From Siderastrea radians (lineage: Eukaryota; Cnidaria; Anthozoa; Scleractinia; Rhizangiidae): a stretch of DNA of 64,000 nucleotides. A program made the position numbers and the translations under genes. The stretch spans positions 32,521,536-32,585,535 of the forward strand of contig OZ024897.1 in NCBI GenBank assembly GCA_964017195.1. The letters are read 5' to 3'. Shown here piece by piece: positions 43,852 through 54,281 of this stretch; position 1 is the stretch's first letter; each line of letters opens with the position of its first letter. A model generated the notes under the pieces. That model saw only the letters and a program-made list of their open reading frames with translations, was not told the origin of the DNA and did not search any database.

Positions 43852-44071
43852 TATCCGACCAAGTATCCAAAAGTATCCGGATACTATCCGGATAGTATCC
43901 GGATAGTATCCGACCAAGTATCCAAAAGTATCCGGATACTATCCGGATAGTATCCGGATAGTATCCGACCAAGTATCCAAAAGTATCCGGATAGTATCCG
44001 GATAGTATCCGGATAGTATCCGACCAAGTATCCAAAAGTATCCGGATAGTATCCGGATACTATCCGGATAC
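43852..44071. repeat. Iteron-like array: 4 x 55-bp units of TATCCGGATA palindromes
   Basis: Units start (GACCAAG) at 43857, 43912, 43967 and 44022, exactly 55 bp apart. Each unit is five 11-bp steps, and three of these carry the perfect palindrome TATCCGGATA or its variant. The 11-bp step is close to one helical turn. The array abuts the inner edge of the right TIR and is absent from the left side. Minus-strand ORFs reading SGYYPDTIRIL are the repeat in translation. Confidence 0.92.
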
Positions 44072-44581
44072 TTTGTTTTACCAATGGCTGCAGTCTCAAC
44101 TTTAAAACCCAAACTACAAATACATACAACGGTTCTTTTAGGAACCACCAATTTTTAATAAAGGCTCATGACCAAAAGCGTAAAAATGGGGATCTAAAAT
44201 AGTAGCTAGGGTTACACTTAGAAATGGGAAGGTTTCTTCTTCAAAAAATCCAAGATGGCCGCTAGGGTTCGAACACTACAATACACGGAATTGTAGTCAC
44301 TCACATATAGTCACTCACATATAGTCACTCACATAAAATCTTCGGGTGGTCGCTTCGCTGCCGACGACTCTAAGTTTGGAAATCTTCGGAAATGGGAAAT
44401 GGAAAAATGGGAAATCGACCTGGGTTAGCTCACACCAGAGTAACCCCTTCTCGCGGGGTTCGAAACTTACAGACTCTACCTATTTGAGATATTGAGTCCT
44501 GGTCCGTTTCTTTTTTCGCGAGAGACTGGATCCAACAACCTACTAATAGAACCCATCCAAGTCATTACTCAGTCAGCCAGC

Positions 44582-44620
<39 letters not shown>

Positions 44621-44849
44621 CAGGTTAAAAACAAGATGGCTGCTTAGGGTTAATGGGAAATCGGCCTGAGTTAGCGCACACCAGGGTTAGAGTTAGGGTT
44701 AGCCTCGTTTTCATATTTAGGGTTCAATCCAAGATGACCGCTTAGGGTTAGGGCTATTATTCATGAGCTCTCCCACTTACAGCTCAACGCGCTCCGCGGG
44801 CTGCATCTCATTTGCATAAAATTTGTCTATGTGAGCGGATATATACTCT
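44072..44849. repeat. Right terminal inverted repeat, 778 bp
   Basis: Inverse match of the left TIR. It starts with the complement of the final codons of the 171-aa gene (tac caa tgg ctg cag ...) and its stem-loop, so it carries a copy of that gene's 3' end without the gene. It has nine TTTC units and three 14-bp 'tagtcactcacata' units. Confidence 0.92.
44131..44146 (+). terminator. Third histone-type stem-loop, in right TIR
   Basis: GGTTCTTTTAGGAACC plus ACCA, the TIR duplicate of 41228-41243. On the plus strand it would follow transcription coming out of the iteron array. Confidence 0.55.
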
Positions 44850-44855
44850 CGTAGG
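44850..44855. repeat. Right target site duplication CGTAGG
   Basis: Identical to 39565-39570. Confidence 0.85.
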
Positions 44856-46425
44856 CTCCACCTTAATGCGCAGCAAGTGCAGATACTAACTTGCGTAATT
44901 TTGTGACTGAACAAACCACATCAGTTTCAATTATTTCCAAAAGATCATTTCTCAAGGTATAGAATGTATTTATATAAATTTACTTTTAATTCTTGAGATA
45001 TACATGTATGTAGACTTGAGGCTTTTATATCCACTGCGGTATTAAAACTTGTTCATAGCTGATTTTTGGTACATTTTAAGAAATATTAGTTATAATTTGT
45101 GTATACAGAACCAATGTATAGGAAGCTTTCGTGATTGTGATTGTCTCATCATATTTTTCAAATTTCACAGTACGCCGTGTAGAAGCGAACACAGATCCGA
45201 GTTTTTTCCGACCATTGGCAATGATGCGAGGTGCTAACAAGAAAAGTGGGTGTCATGAAAGATGTGGTTGTTATTCATCTTGGTTGAGAATTAAATAAAG
45301 CTATCAAGAAAAGTGGGTTATCTAAAAACTGAAATATTGACTGGAAGTTACATCAGAAAATGCATTAGAAATTATACAAATACCGAAAATGCGATAGCTC
45401 CTCCCTGTAAGGAAGACAAGCGCATTGCATTCTTTCATGCGCATGTTCCTTACGTCACTGTAAAAAATCGTCAATTGGGCCACTTCAGTTGAATTTTTTT
45501 CTTGTTCCCGTCTGAACAAAAATTGTTCCCAACGAAAATTAGGAAGAAAATAAATCCAGCCACCGTGTTTTTCTAATTGGAAAACCAATAACTGGAAACG
45601 GCCGTCATTTTGAAAAGCCCGCGCTCAGAACTGCTGACCAATTTGAGCATTTTCGCCATTGTCCATTGTCCTGTCCAACGACCAACCTCGTTGTCAGGAT
45701 CCTCTTCAATGCAGACTATGAGTGAAGCGAGAAAAACAGACAAGCACACTCAAAGCATGCACGACCAAGTCACATTCCTAGGCAGCAAGCAACTCTATCG
45801 CATGTTTCCCTGTTATTCTCGCTCAACTATCCCCAGTAGAGCAGAAGGAGGGACTACTGCCCATAGTCTATCATCATAACCATTCTAGAGGAATGGAGAG
45901 AGGAATCTGGAACCAGAAAGCATCGCCCGGCCAATATCTTACAAAAGGAAGCCTTGGCAATTTTAAATCAAATATTTATTGGTAGAGAGTTACAAAATGG
46001 TTTTACAGATCAAGTTGAATTAACCTTAACTTGCTTCTTACAATCAGGAGCAGTGAGTAAATTTAATATTCTTGTACATTTATGCACTAAGGTTCCTCTG
46101 GTCTTGAAGCAATGAAGAACAATAAACATTAAAATTTCTGTACCTGAAAAAGAAAACAAAAGTAACAAGAGTTAATTTATATGATTATATGAGTAAGGTG
46201 GTCAGATTACGACTGAGTTTTTTTTTTCCTTAAAATTGTTTACCTCCAGTTTTAGTTTTATAGTGCCAAAGTCCATTAATATTAACTTCAGTTTTTCTGC
46301 AACATTTAGAACGGTACAAAACAGAAAAGAGGGGTGGGATTGATGAGTTAAAAAAATGGGAATTTAAAAGGAATAAAAATTAAAAGGTGATTTGAAACAA
46401 AAATTTGAAGTTGAAAGTTGATACA
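44856..46425. other. Intergenic, no gene recognised
   Basis: AT-rich sequence with ORFs below 90 codons and no family resemblance. No clear repeats beyond short A/T tracts. Confidence 0.45.
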
Positions 46426-46600
46426 GTGGAACCCCGATTTTACGATATGGCAAGGGGACAGCAAAATCATATTGTTAAATTGGGATATTGCTGTAAACGA
46501 ACTCCCGCTTTCAGATCTGAGGGTCGGTCTTTCGATGCCAAGTCCCACCCATCGTGTTGTTTCCTTTCAAAGAAACTTTACCCTACACTGTCTCTCTGTA
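46426..46600. repeat. pogo-like terminus fragment
   Basis: 'acagtggaaccccgatttta' followed by 'cgatatggcaaggggacagc' resembles pogo/Tigger terminal sequence. The second end is missing. Confidence 0.4.
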
Positions 46601-46619
46601 TAAATGGGTACTGGCAATA

Positions 46620-47007
46620 TACTGCTGCCTTGAGTAAACCTCTATTCGACCAAATTGTAAGGGATCAAAGCCACAAGCTTCATGAACTGCTGCCGCCACA
46701 CAACGGGTCCACCTATTGCACCCAAAGCCAGGGATACTTCAAACTACTGATTTGTAAGACAAATAGGTTTAAAAACACTTTTATTATGGAAAACAGTTTT
46801 AATTATTAGTAGTAATTTTAATTATTAGTATTATTAGTATTGATGTTTCCCTTTTTGTATTATATTATAGGTTATATTTTACCCTTTTTTATAGTAGTTA
46901 TCATATATTCAGATATATTTTTAACATTTACACTGTAAAGTAGGTCACATTTCAGCTGGCCCAGGGGTTGCAATGATTTTACTTCCTAATAAAGCTATCT
47001 ATCTAAG

Positions 47008-47055
<48 letters not shown>

Positions 47056-47057
47056 AT
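46620..47057 (+). mobile_element. CR1-like LINE 3' fragment with (TCTA)n tail
   Basis: The open frame to 46808 ends HKLHELLPPHNGSTY then CKTNRFKNTFIMENSFNY, parallel to HKLRHLLPS...CKTNRFRDSFI at the end of the intact LINE at 34954. A 170-bp 3' UTR follows with 'aataaagctatctatc' and a pure (TCTA)n run at 46998-47057. The intact LINE also ends in TCTATCTATC, so both belong to one lineage with template-derived TCTA tails. Confidence 0.75.
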
Positions 47058-47059
47058 AT

Positions 47060-47170
47060 CTGGGGGTAACCCTGCGATGGACTAGCATCCCATCCCGGGG
47101 GGAGTAGCAATACTCTCAGTTGCTTTATGCTACAGAAACTGTGTTAAGCTCCCGCTCACGTGGGCCATCT
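47060..47170 (+). mobile_element. SINE/LINE tail 'gatggactagcatccc'
   Basis: 'gggggtaaccctgcgatgga' then 'ctagcatcccatcc' matches the 3' parts of the SINE copies at 3984 and 28140. Here it directly follows the (TCTA)n tract. Confidence 0.5.
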
Positions 47171-47310
47171 TGCCTCGTGAGTGACTTTACCTAACGATCA
47201 TCAGCAAAAAGTGCATCACAAAAGAACCAATGAGCTCCACTGATTTTCTAAATACCATAAGTTACCGACATCCACAATAACTTACATGCTAATAATAAGT
47301 GAAATTATTT

Positions 47311-47427
47311 TTATTCTTCCTTCCTCTTTGGATTGTTGACTGCTACAAAGTGGTACAGAACAACCAGAAGAAACAGGGACACACCCAGGATGTTTGCAAA
47401 GGCTGCCAGCTGAACATCAGTGATCAT
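47311..47427 (-). CDS. OST4: Oligosaccharyltransferase subunit 4
   Basis: 38 residues beginning [20 protein letters not shown] and ending [15 protein letters not shown]4 is a one-helix microprotein of the ER oligosaccharyltransferase complex that stabilises the STT3 catalytic subunit for N-glycosylation. Length and sequence match the 37-residue vertebrate protein almost residue for residue (recalled). The whole CDS is in one exon. An acceptor 'cttcacttccag' lies 2 bp before the ATG, so a 5' noncoding exon is expected and a good candidate lies at 49984-50100. Confidence 0.95.
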   Translation of the reverse strand: MITDVQLAAFANILGVSLFLLVVLYHFVAVNNPKRKEE

Positions 47428-47999
47428 GGCTGGAAGTGAAGCACAATACACAGTTAAACAGTATACTGAGACAGAGTTTGAGAAGGTCAAGACAGGAGAA
47501 CACCATGTGATGGACAAGTACAGCACAGACTGGACAAGACTGGTGTAAGATTAGAATGAGCCAGGTGACTGACTCATTGAGTGAAGGGTTTGTCACTGGT
47601 AATCTCACAGTCACTGCAGTTTACTGTCATCCAAAGTCTCTCACTATCTCAAAGAGAAAACTGCTTCCCTGAGATACTGTCATACATTAATTTTCTGATA
47701 CAAGAAACTCTTATAAATTTCGTTTGCCTTTCTGTCGTACTTGAATCAAACAATTTTCCGTCTTTTTTCAAGGACCTAAATTTTATAACACATTAAACAC
47801 TGACATCGTCAACTCTTCCTCCCCTTTCTCCTTTAAAATGTAATAATTTAGTATATTCTTACAAAAATCTGGAAAAAAAACTGTTTAATGTTCAGCATTT
47901 GTAAACTTCCTTAATATTGATTGTTACTTTAATTTCCTTCTGATAATAATTTGTATCCGTCGCCGTAATTTTTATGCTATCTTTGAAAAATTGCAATTG

Positions 48000-48132
48000 A
48001 GGAGGCCTAATTAACATAAGCTTTATAGTTTCCTTTAGACCTCCTCGCCATTACTTTCTACATTTTTGTATCTTTTTGTAATTGCAATCGTGTAATTTAT
48101 AATGTGTGGTAAATAAATAAATGAATAAATAA
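48000..48132 (+). mobile_element. LINE 3' tail with (AAAT)n
   Basis: 'aggcctaattaacataagct', 'gacctcctcgccatt' and a terminal (AAAT)n look like a non-LTR retrotransposon 3' UTR. No coding part remains. It lies within the OST4 5' intron. Confidence 0.5.
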
Positions 48133-48261
48133 AAATTATCTTGAACTTCAGTATCAAATGTACCGTATTATGCACCTTTGCAAATTGGACTGTCAGTCTA
48201 TGACCAGCATCCTACAAATCAACCACCCAAAATGGGGAGACTGTGCCACCTGGTGCAAATT

Positions 48262-48356
48262 ATGAGAAATGACGTTGATGACATTGTTGATGTTGATGAT
48301 GATCACAACAATGATGATGACATTGATGATGGTGATGATGATAATGATGATGAAAA
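48262..48356. repeat. GAT-rich cryptic triplet repeat
   Basis: Degenerate (GAT)n with 'gttgatgatgatcacaacaatgatgat' style drift. Predicted poly-Asp or poly-Ile peptides here are artefacts. Confidence 0.85.
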
Positions 48357-49051
48357 TGGGCAGAATAAATTTCACTAAGTCATACTTTGGGTCCCAGATT
48401 AGGGAATTTGGAGGAAAAAACCTTGGAAAAAGTTGATTGTTTTGGCATTTCGTAAATTTACAATTGTACGTACCGGTACTTACTTATTTCATAATTTTTT
48501 ATCCTACACTGCATCACGTTTTCCACTGACTTATGTATGAATCCATGAGCTGTGCAAAATCCCCATCCCCAAAGGGGATGCAGATTTCACACAGTAGGTG
48601 GTAGCGAATGGTCTTACCAAAATTTAGGGTCTCGCAAAATTTCAGCTGAATTGTAAGAGTCTCAGGGTCTTGTTTTTTTAGCTATTCTTTGCGTCGACCT
48701 AGCCATCTCAGGATCTTGATCTTTTTGCCAAGCCACCTCGAGAGTCTTGACTGTTTAGAAGGCTATGAAAAGAACCTCTTGGTTCTGATGTGCTTAGGTA
48801 ACATCTTTATTTACCTGAAACTGACCTGAAAGACTTAAGTTCGAGTTTTTATGTCCTAAAAAGTTGTGGGCTCACATTTAGAAAACTCTATAACTCGGTC
48901 TCGCATTTTAAGAATTTTTACCAGGTCTTGGGTTCACACAAGAAAACAATCATCTTGCCGTCTTGCAAAGACTCGAATTTACCATTTGTGACCCCTATTA
49001 ATAGGTGTAAAGTGCAAAACAAGAACAGGGACACAGCGGTCAGTAAAGGCT

Positions 49052-49612
49052 GGTTTTCACTAGGACATAAGCAAAAGCACAAACACACGGATAAGCGCAT
49101 AACACCAGCAACATAAGCATAAGCACAAACACATGCATAAGCGCATAACACCAGCAACATAAGCATAAGCACAAACACACGCATAAGCGCATAACACCAG
49201 CAACATAAGCATAAGCACAAACACACGCATAAGCGCATAAGAGTGAGATAACCAGCAACATAAGCATACGTACAAACACATGCATAAGCGCATAACACCA
49301 GCAACATAAGCATAAGCACAAGAAGAATGGACAGGTTTGTTCTGTTTGCGCTTAAACTTAAATATGCTTATGTTGCCATTTTCATCAGTGAGAATGGTAG
49401 TGTCACAGGCATAAACACAAGCACCAGGCACTCAACGAGAAATATCTCATTTTTGCCCACCGTCTTGTGTAACATCGAGGGGATCTGGTATCAAGAACTA
49501 CATCACTGATCAGCAAATGATCGCAAATGGTTTTCTGTGCTTTTATGTTGTTATGCTTACGTCACTAGTACTCTCACTTGCTTATTTTTATGCTTATGTC
49601 CTAGTGAAACCA
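49052..49612. mobile_element. MITE carrying a 46-bp minisatellite
   Basis: The ends 'ggttttcactaggacataag' (49052-49072) and 'cttatgtcctagtgaaacc' (49593-49611) are inverted repeats. The left half is a minisatellite of the same 'cataagcataagcac' text that follows the terminus, so it seems to have grown from the TIR. No clear target duplication. Confidence 0.7.
49067..49324. repeat. 46-bp minisatellite, about 5.5 copies
   Basis: Units start CCAGCAACAT at 49105, 49151, 49197 and later, spaced 46 bp. One unit is interrupted by 'agagtgagat'. Minus-strand ORFs reading CAYAYVAGVM are the repeat in translation. Confidence 0.9.
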
Positions 49613-49983
49613 AACCATCACCCTTTAACGGTAACATTCTCAAGAGAGACCAAAGTTTGAGTTCTCCTAACAAGGACACCATAATATTGGTCTTGATGTT
49701 GATTTAATTTAATTTACTGTTTATACTTGGTTCACCATTAACCATCGGCCCATTCTTGGGTTCGTTTAACACCTTATTTTTTCTACTTTTGAACAAATTA
49801 AGAACAAACCAATGTTATCATATACATATCGCTACAAAATAATTTATGCTAACACTTAACAAATGTTCCAAATCGTACACGTGTGCTGCTTGCCGCTAGG
49901 CATGCCTTAGCCAGTGAAATTAAAGGCAGCAACAAGAGATTAGAGTGTATAGTAATTTAGTGATGAATTACAAAGAAACTTAC

Positions 49984-50100
49984 TTCTTCTAAAGGCGAAA
50001 TGCGACGTACAAAATCTTCTAAACTGTCCTTTGTTCCCTACCACGACCGTCCAATTTCTAGTCGACACGGAAAAGGCCGAGAACACGTAATGTAGACTGG
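49984..50100 (-). other. OST4: Candidate 5' noncoding exon of OST4
   Basis: The minus strand has a strong donor (agaa, then GTAAGTTT) at 49983. No open frame continues through it into OST4 and the OST4 CDS has an acceptor just before its ATG. The 5' limit is approximate. The intron would be about 2.55 kb. Confidence 0.5.
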
Positions 50101-50152
50101 AACAGAACAGAGAGTCACTAGGAATTATGGGAATTATTGTATTGTTTTCAAG
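50101..50152. promoter_or_regulatory. Shared head-to-head promoter, OST4 and ACOT13
   Basis: The OST4 candidate exon and the ACOT13 start codon are separated by roughly 50 bp with no TATA box. 'ttcaagatggcggc' at the ACOT13 ATG is a YY1-type context. The duplicate ACOT13 gene at 54282 keeps similar upstream text ('aaggccga', 'tgtagactgg'). Confidence 0.5.
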
Positions 50153-51415
50153 ATGGCGGCTTCTTCGAAAGTTCGGCAACTTTTGATGGGCATTGCAGCA
50201 CATGCAAAGACAACAAAAACGTTTGATCGAGTAGCGAAAGAGGTAAACACAAGCGTTAAACTAATTTTATTGAAGAATATTGCCACTATTTAATGTTTTC
50301 TTCAATTTATCAAACAGCTACATATGTTGTAATAGTCCATTCCATTCTATATCCGTCCCTCCCGCCCCCCCTCCCCCCCTATTGAGGGGCTTGGAAATCC
50401 AGCGGGATGTAGGGGTTTATTTTATGCATTTCCAGAGGGATTTTTTAAAGAAAAAATTGCAAAATCGTAAAGGGTGTGTGCTCCTGTATACTGAATCCGA
50501 AGGGTATTTCTGAAATCAGAGGGGGTATTCTTAAAACTGTCATCCGAAGGGGGGTCTAAAAGTTTTCTGCTGGAGGGGTCTTACAGGATATCCCTCAATG
50601 GGGGGAGGGGGGTGCAAATATGAAATGAAATAGTTCGATGTTTTTTTCCTAGCTGTCGCCATACCTTTTCCCATCCATCTCTTCAAGGACTGAATGATCT
50701 TTAAAGCTTAAACTTGTGAGAATTTATTTCACTTGGGAGAGGGAGCAGTCCTGTCTTCACCAGGTTGTTGGGGCATTGTGTGGATGTGGACATCCATATA
50801 CTCCAGCACAGCAATCCTAAGCTCAAAATAGCAATATCATTGTTGTCCAATAATTTGCCAAATTGGAAGAATTTGTATAAAAAAAAATCTTTCCTTGGAA
50901 TTCAAGTGAAAACTCCAAGAAAAGAACATTTCTTACATACAAATCCATATAATTTGGCTGTTGAATAACAAGGTCACTGCAGTGTACACAGAATGACTCA
51001 TTTTAAGCTTGGGATACCTGTGGAAATACACTTTGTTCTGTGCCTTTTATAGGTAGAGCTTCTGTCATGTGAAGAAGGAAAAGCTTCATTTAAAATGAAA
51101 ATTGAAGAAGGTCATCTGAATCGTTCAGGTAATCTCCATGGCGGGATGACAGCAACATTGATTGACATGTTGACTACTCTTGTGGTCTTCACCAAACCTC
51201 CACATCAAACAGGCGCCAGTGTCGACATGAGCATAAGCTACTTACGGCCTGCTAAAGTAGGAGAAGAAATAATCATCAATGCGGAAGTTGTTAAGCTGGG
51301 TCAGACATTAGCATTCACCTCAGCTGAACTGCTTAACGAAGATGGAAAGCTTATTGCAAAAGGGAGCCACACAAAATACATGGGACAAGGTGTATCTCCA
51401 GTGAAAACTGAGTAA
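50153..51415 (+). CDS. ACOT13: Acyl-CoA thioesterase 13-like, copy A
   Basis: Hotdog-fold thioesterase that hydrolyses medium/long acyl-CoA, usually mitochondrial and tetrameric. Exons 50153-50242 and 51053-51415, 150 residues, GT-AG, phase 0. Exon 2 contains HLNRSGNLHGGMTATLIDM: the Asn, HGG and Asp positions align with the catalytic Asn50, Gly57 and Asp65 of human ACOT13. SVDMSISYLRPAKVGEE and GKLIAKGSHTKYMGQG complete the fold. The N-terminal 30 residues are basic with few acids, as for a mitochondrial presequence or the family's N-terminal helix. The intron that splits the SISYLRP codon region in copy B is absent here. Candidate polyA signal AATAAA at 51707-51712. Confidence 0.93.
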
Positions 51416-52482
51416 AGGGAATGTGGAAAATTTGGAAAAAAGGATTATGTCCTTTATTTTGCCAGGGGCTATCTGCTCATGAGCATCAGATTTTAAAACC
51501 ACCAGCAAATGTATTTTAAAATTTATTAATTTTCAAGTGAGGAAGTTTTGTGAGGATAACCTTCACTGAAGTGCTTAATACAGAAAGGACCTCAGGAAAC
51601 TAATACTAAATAGTAACAAATAGTGGTACAAACAAAGCTAATATAATTACAGCTTATAGGTTACCTTACAATCTTACTATCATTACTATAAAAGGAAAAC
51701 AAAAACAATAAAATCAAAATAATTAAGAATAAATTGTTAAAAAATCAGACTGTAAGTAGTGAGGGCACCCCTGTCAGAGTGATGTTAATGAGGAAAGAGG
51801 AACCAAAAAGGAGTCTAAAATTAAGTGCAGTGGCTTGAGGATAAATTATTTGTTCAACAAATGGGCAGTTGTATTGTAAAGTGTAGTAAAAATGGTTGTA
51901 ACAAATTTGTTTGGTTTGGTTTTATTTCCTGCAATTTTCAGTGGTTGTTAGGGGTGGTGTTTGTATTCCTGACATGTTAAACTGAAGCTAACATGCACTA
52001 CCCTTGTAACTCTGTAGGGGAACTGATATCACAAGAAGAAAGCCTTTGTCATAACTTGCATTTGAAAAACTTTTTTGACATTAGTTTCTAGTTTACAAGG
52101 TACCAGGTAGTCTTCTTGTGAAGAATAAAACTATCTATGGTATGGACTGTCAAAATTAATTTTGTGTTTGCACACTTTGGTTTTACTGAGTTCAGTGCAC
52201 TCCAATCCCTGATCTCTGATGGTTTTATTTTACTCTTTTCTTTCAAACAAAATTAGCCTCAAAGCAGTGATGGTATGTCCCTGCTTTTCAACCCAATCTT
52301 GCTGCTTTTCATTTCTTTCAACTCTATTGTGTTAGGAAGGGAGTGGCAGGTTGTTGTACTCTTCTTTTTACTCTTCCCCTTCCCATGGTGTAGGCCTGTC
52401 CACCCAGTCCAAACAATAATATTAAGCCACTCCTGACTGTTAACGGAACACACCATTTTATTTTAGAGGTGGGGGGGGGGGG
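51416..52482. other. 3' flank of ACOT13 copy A
   Basis: AT-rich, no ORF of note. AATAAA occurs at 51707-51712 and another at 52126 or so. A G run (52471-52482) precedes the next repeat. Confidence 0.4.
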
Positions 52483-52552
52483 GTGTTGAGTTGTTATGTT
52501 ATGTTATTAATTTTTTTATACAAGGGCCATGAAAACAAACTTTTATTGTTGC

Positions 52553-52599
<47 letters not shown>

Positions 52600-52601
52600 C
52601 G
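52553..52601. repeat. (TTA)n microsatellite
   Basis: About 16 pure units, directly preceding the retroelement fragment. Confidence 0.95.
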
Positions 52602-53262
52602 GATACATGAGAACGAGAAGAAGCGGCAGTACGCAAGCAGAGTTGTTGATATTGAGCAAGGAACTTTCACACCGCTGGTATTTACAACCACGGGTGGAAT
52701 GGGGAAAGAATGCCGGATGTTTCATAGCCGCCTAGCCGAGCTAATCGCTATCAAGAAAGGAGAAGATTACGCCAAGACAATCTCCTGGATTCGTGCAAGA
52801 ACTTCCTTTGCTCTTTTGAGATCAGCGCTAATCTGCCTTCGTGGATCACGAACAGTTAAGAGGGTCTCATGGGACTTAAAGAACTCTGACATTGAAATTG
52901 AAGCAACCGAGGGAGCCATTAGATAGGGACTTTGATTGATTTTATTATTTATTCCGAGTTTCACGAATGAGCGCCACTAGGATATATATACTTTTAACCT
53001 TTAGAATATTTTATTACCTTTTCATAAATCATTAGTATTTTTAACCTATTGATTGATTGTAATGCAGATTATCATTACTATCAACAATAAGAAGAAGAAT
53101 CAAGAATTAAGAAAAGAATTTTACTTCTTATAAATTTTTTAAACTAATAATTGGTTGTAATTTCTTAGCATCTTATTCTTATCTGTCCATTGTATTTTCA
53201 CTATGACTATCAATAAAGGTATTAATTATTATTTTAATTATTATTATTATTATTATTATTTC
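52602..53262 (+). mobile_element. Retroelement 3' fragment
   Basis: An open frame to the TAG at 52924 reads [53 protein letters not shown] and [20 protein letters not shown] then SR. I recognise this as a conserved C-terminal block that follows reverse transcriptase in many coral proteins; the element class is not certain. A 3' UTR runs to (ATT)n at 53236-53262. It sits between two TTA/ATT tracts, which fits insertion with a simple-repeat tail. Confidence 0.6.
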
Positions 53263-54281
53263 ACCAAACTGTTTTTTTGGCTACTAAAAGCTTTGCAGAA
53301 ATTTTGTTTTTAGGGTGTTTGCTTTAACCAGGAGTAATGGGCTCCTGCTTTAACCCCTCTCCCCACCCACCCCACCCACCCCTCAACATCTCCCCATCTA
53401 GAAAAATAAAAATTTAAACCATTTATGGTTTATCGAGGTTTATCTCCAAAACCCAATCACTAGCCAGGGATGGCAGAGCCAGGGGGGGCTGGGGGGGCTT
53501 TAGCCCCCCCACTTTTGAGGAGGATGACATTTTATTTTGTTTTAGTACATGGTACGTATAAAGAAATAAAAAGAAAAGGAGAACAAGAAAACGAAATAAT
53601 TCTCTTCAGGTTATTCTCCCAAAGAATAAGAGTATTTGTCAGATGAAACTAGTGTTTAAATTGTTATTGCTTGATTAAGTCACAAGAATTTACAAAGCTA
53701 CAACTTTATACAAACCTCGTCGGAAACTTTTCGCGTTTACGTATTTTTAACATTTTCTCAACGTGTGCTTCCTTCCCACAGACGGGAAGCTTGTGTCAAA
53801 AAACCGCAGGTTAGCGTAGGAGACCGGAAGGCTGAGAAATAACCTCCAAAATATTGCTGTAAGCACTAAAAGTACCTTTCATTTTACGCTTTATCCAGGC
53901 TAATTATTTCATGAAGTATCTCGCGGAGAATGCTGTAAATACGATTTCCGAGACTCTAGATTTCAAAATTTTCTGGGGGAGGATGCCCCCAGATCCCCCC
54001 TACCAACTCGCGCCTCCGGCGCTCGTTTTCAGCCTCCCCACTTCAAAATACGCTCCGCCGTGCCTGCTAGCACGACCAAATGATTGTGGAACGCGATCGC
54101 GTTGAAGAAATTGTCTCCTACATGTTTGAGAAAGATTGTGTGAAACTCACCAAAATACCTTTCTTGCAAAAATTAAATTTAGCGCTATTTAGCGCAGGAC
54201 TCTCGTTCGTACCTAATGTTGCTCCAACGAACAAGGCCGAAAACGAAGCGTGTAGACTGGGACAAAAGCCGTGGTTTCAAG
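53263..54281. other. Intergenic between ACOT13 copies
   Basis: Decayed repeat text ('gggatggcagagccaggggg' at 53468, resembling the CAGGGGCGTAGCCAGG family), no gene. The last 80 bp resemble the promoter of copy A. Confidence 0.4.

Noticed and set aside
43784..44151. Minus-strand ORFs of 70-83 codons reading SGYYPDTIRIL repeats
   Set aside because: They are translations of the 55-bp palindrome array in several frames.
49067..49324. Possible CRISPR array
   Set aside because: The units are contiguous with no unique spacers, and this is animal DNA.
48918..49431. ORFs of 93-133 codons reading CAYAYVAGVM repeats
   Set aside because: Minisatellite translation in three frames; not a protein.
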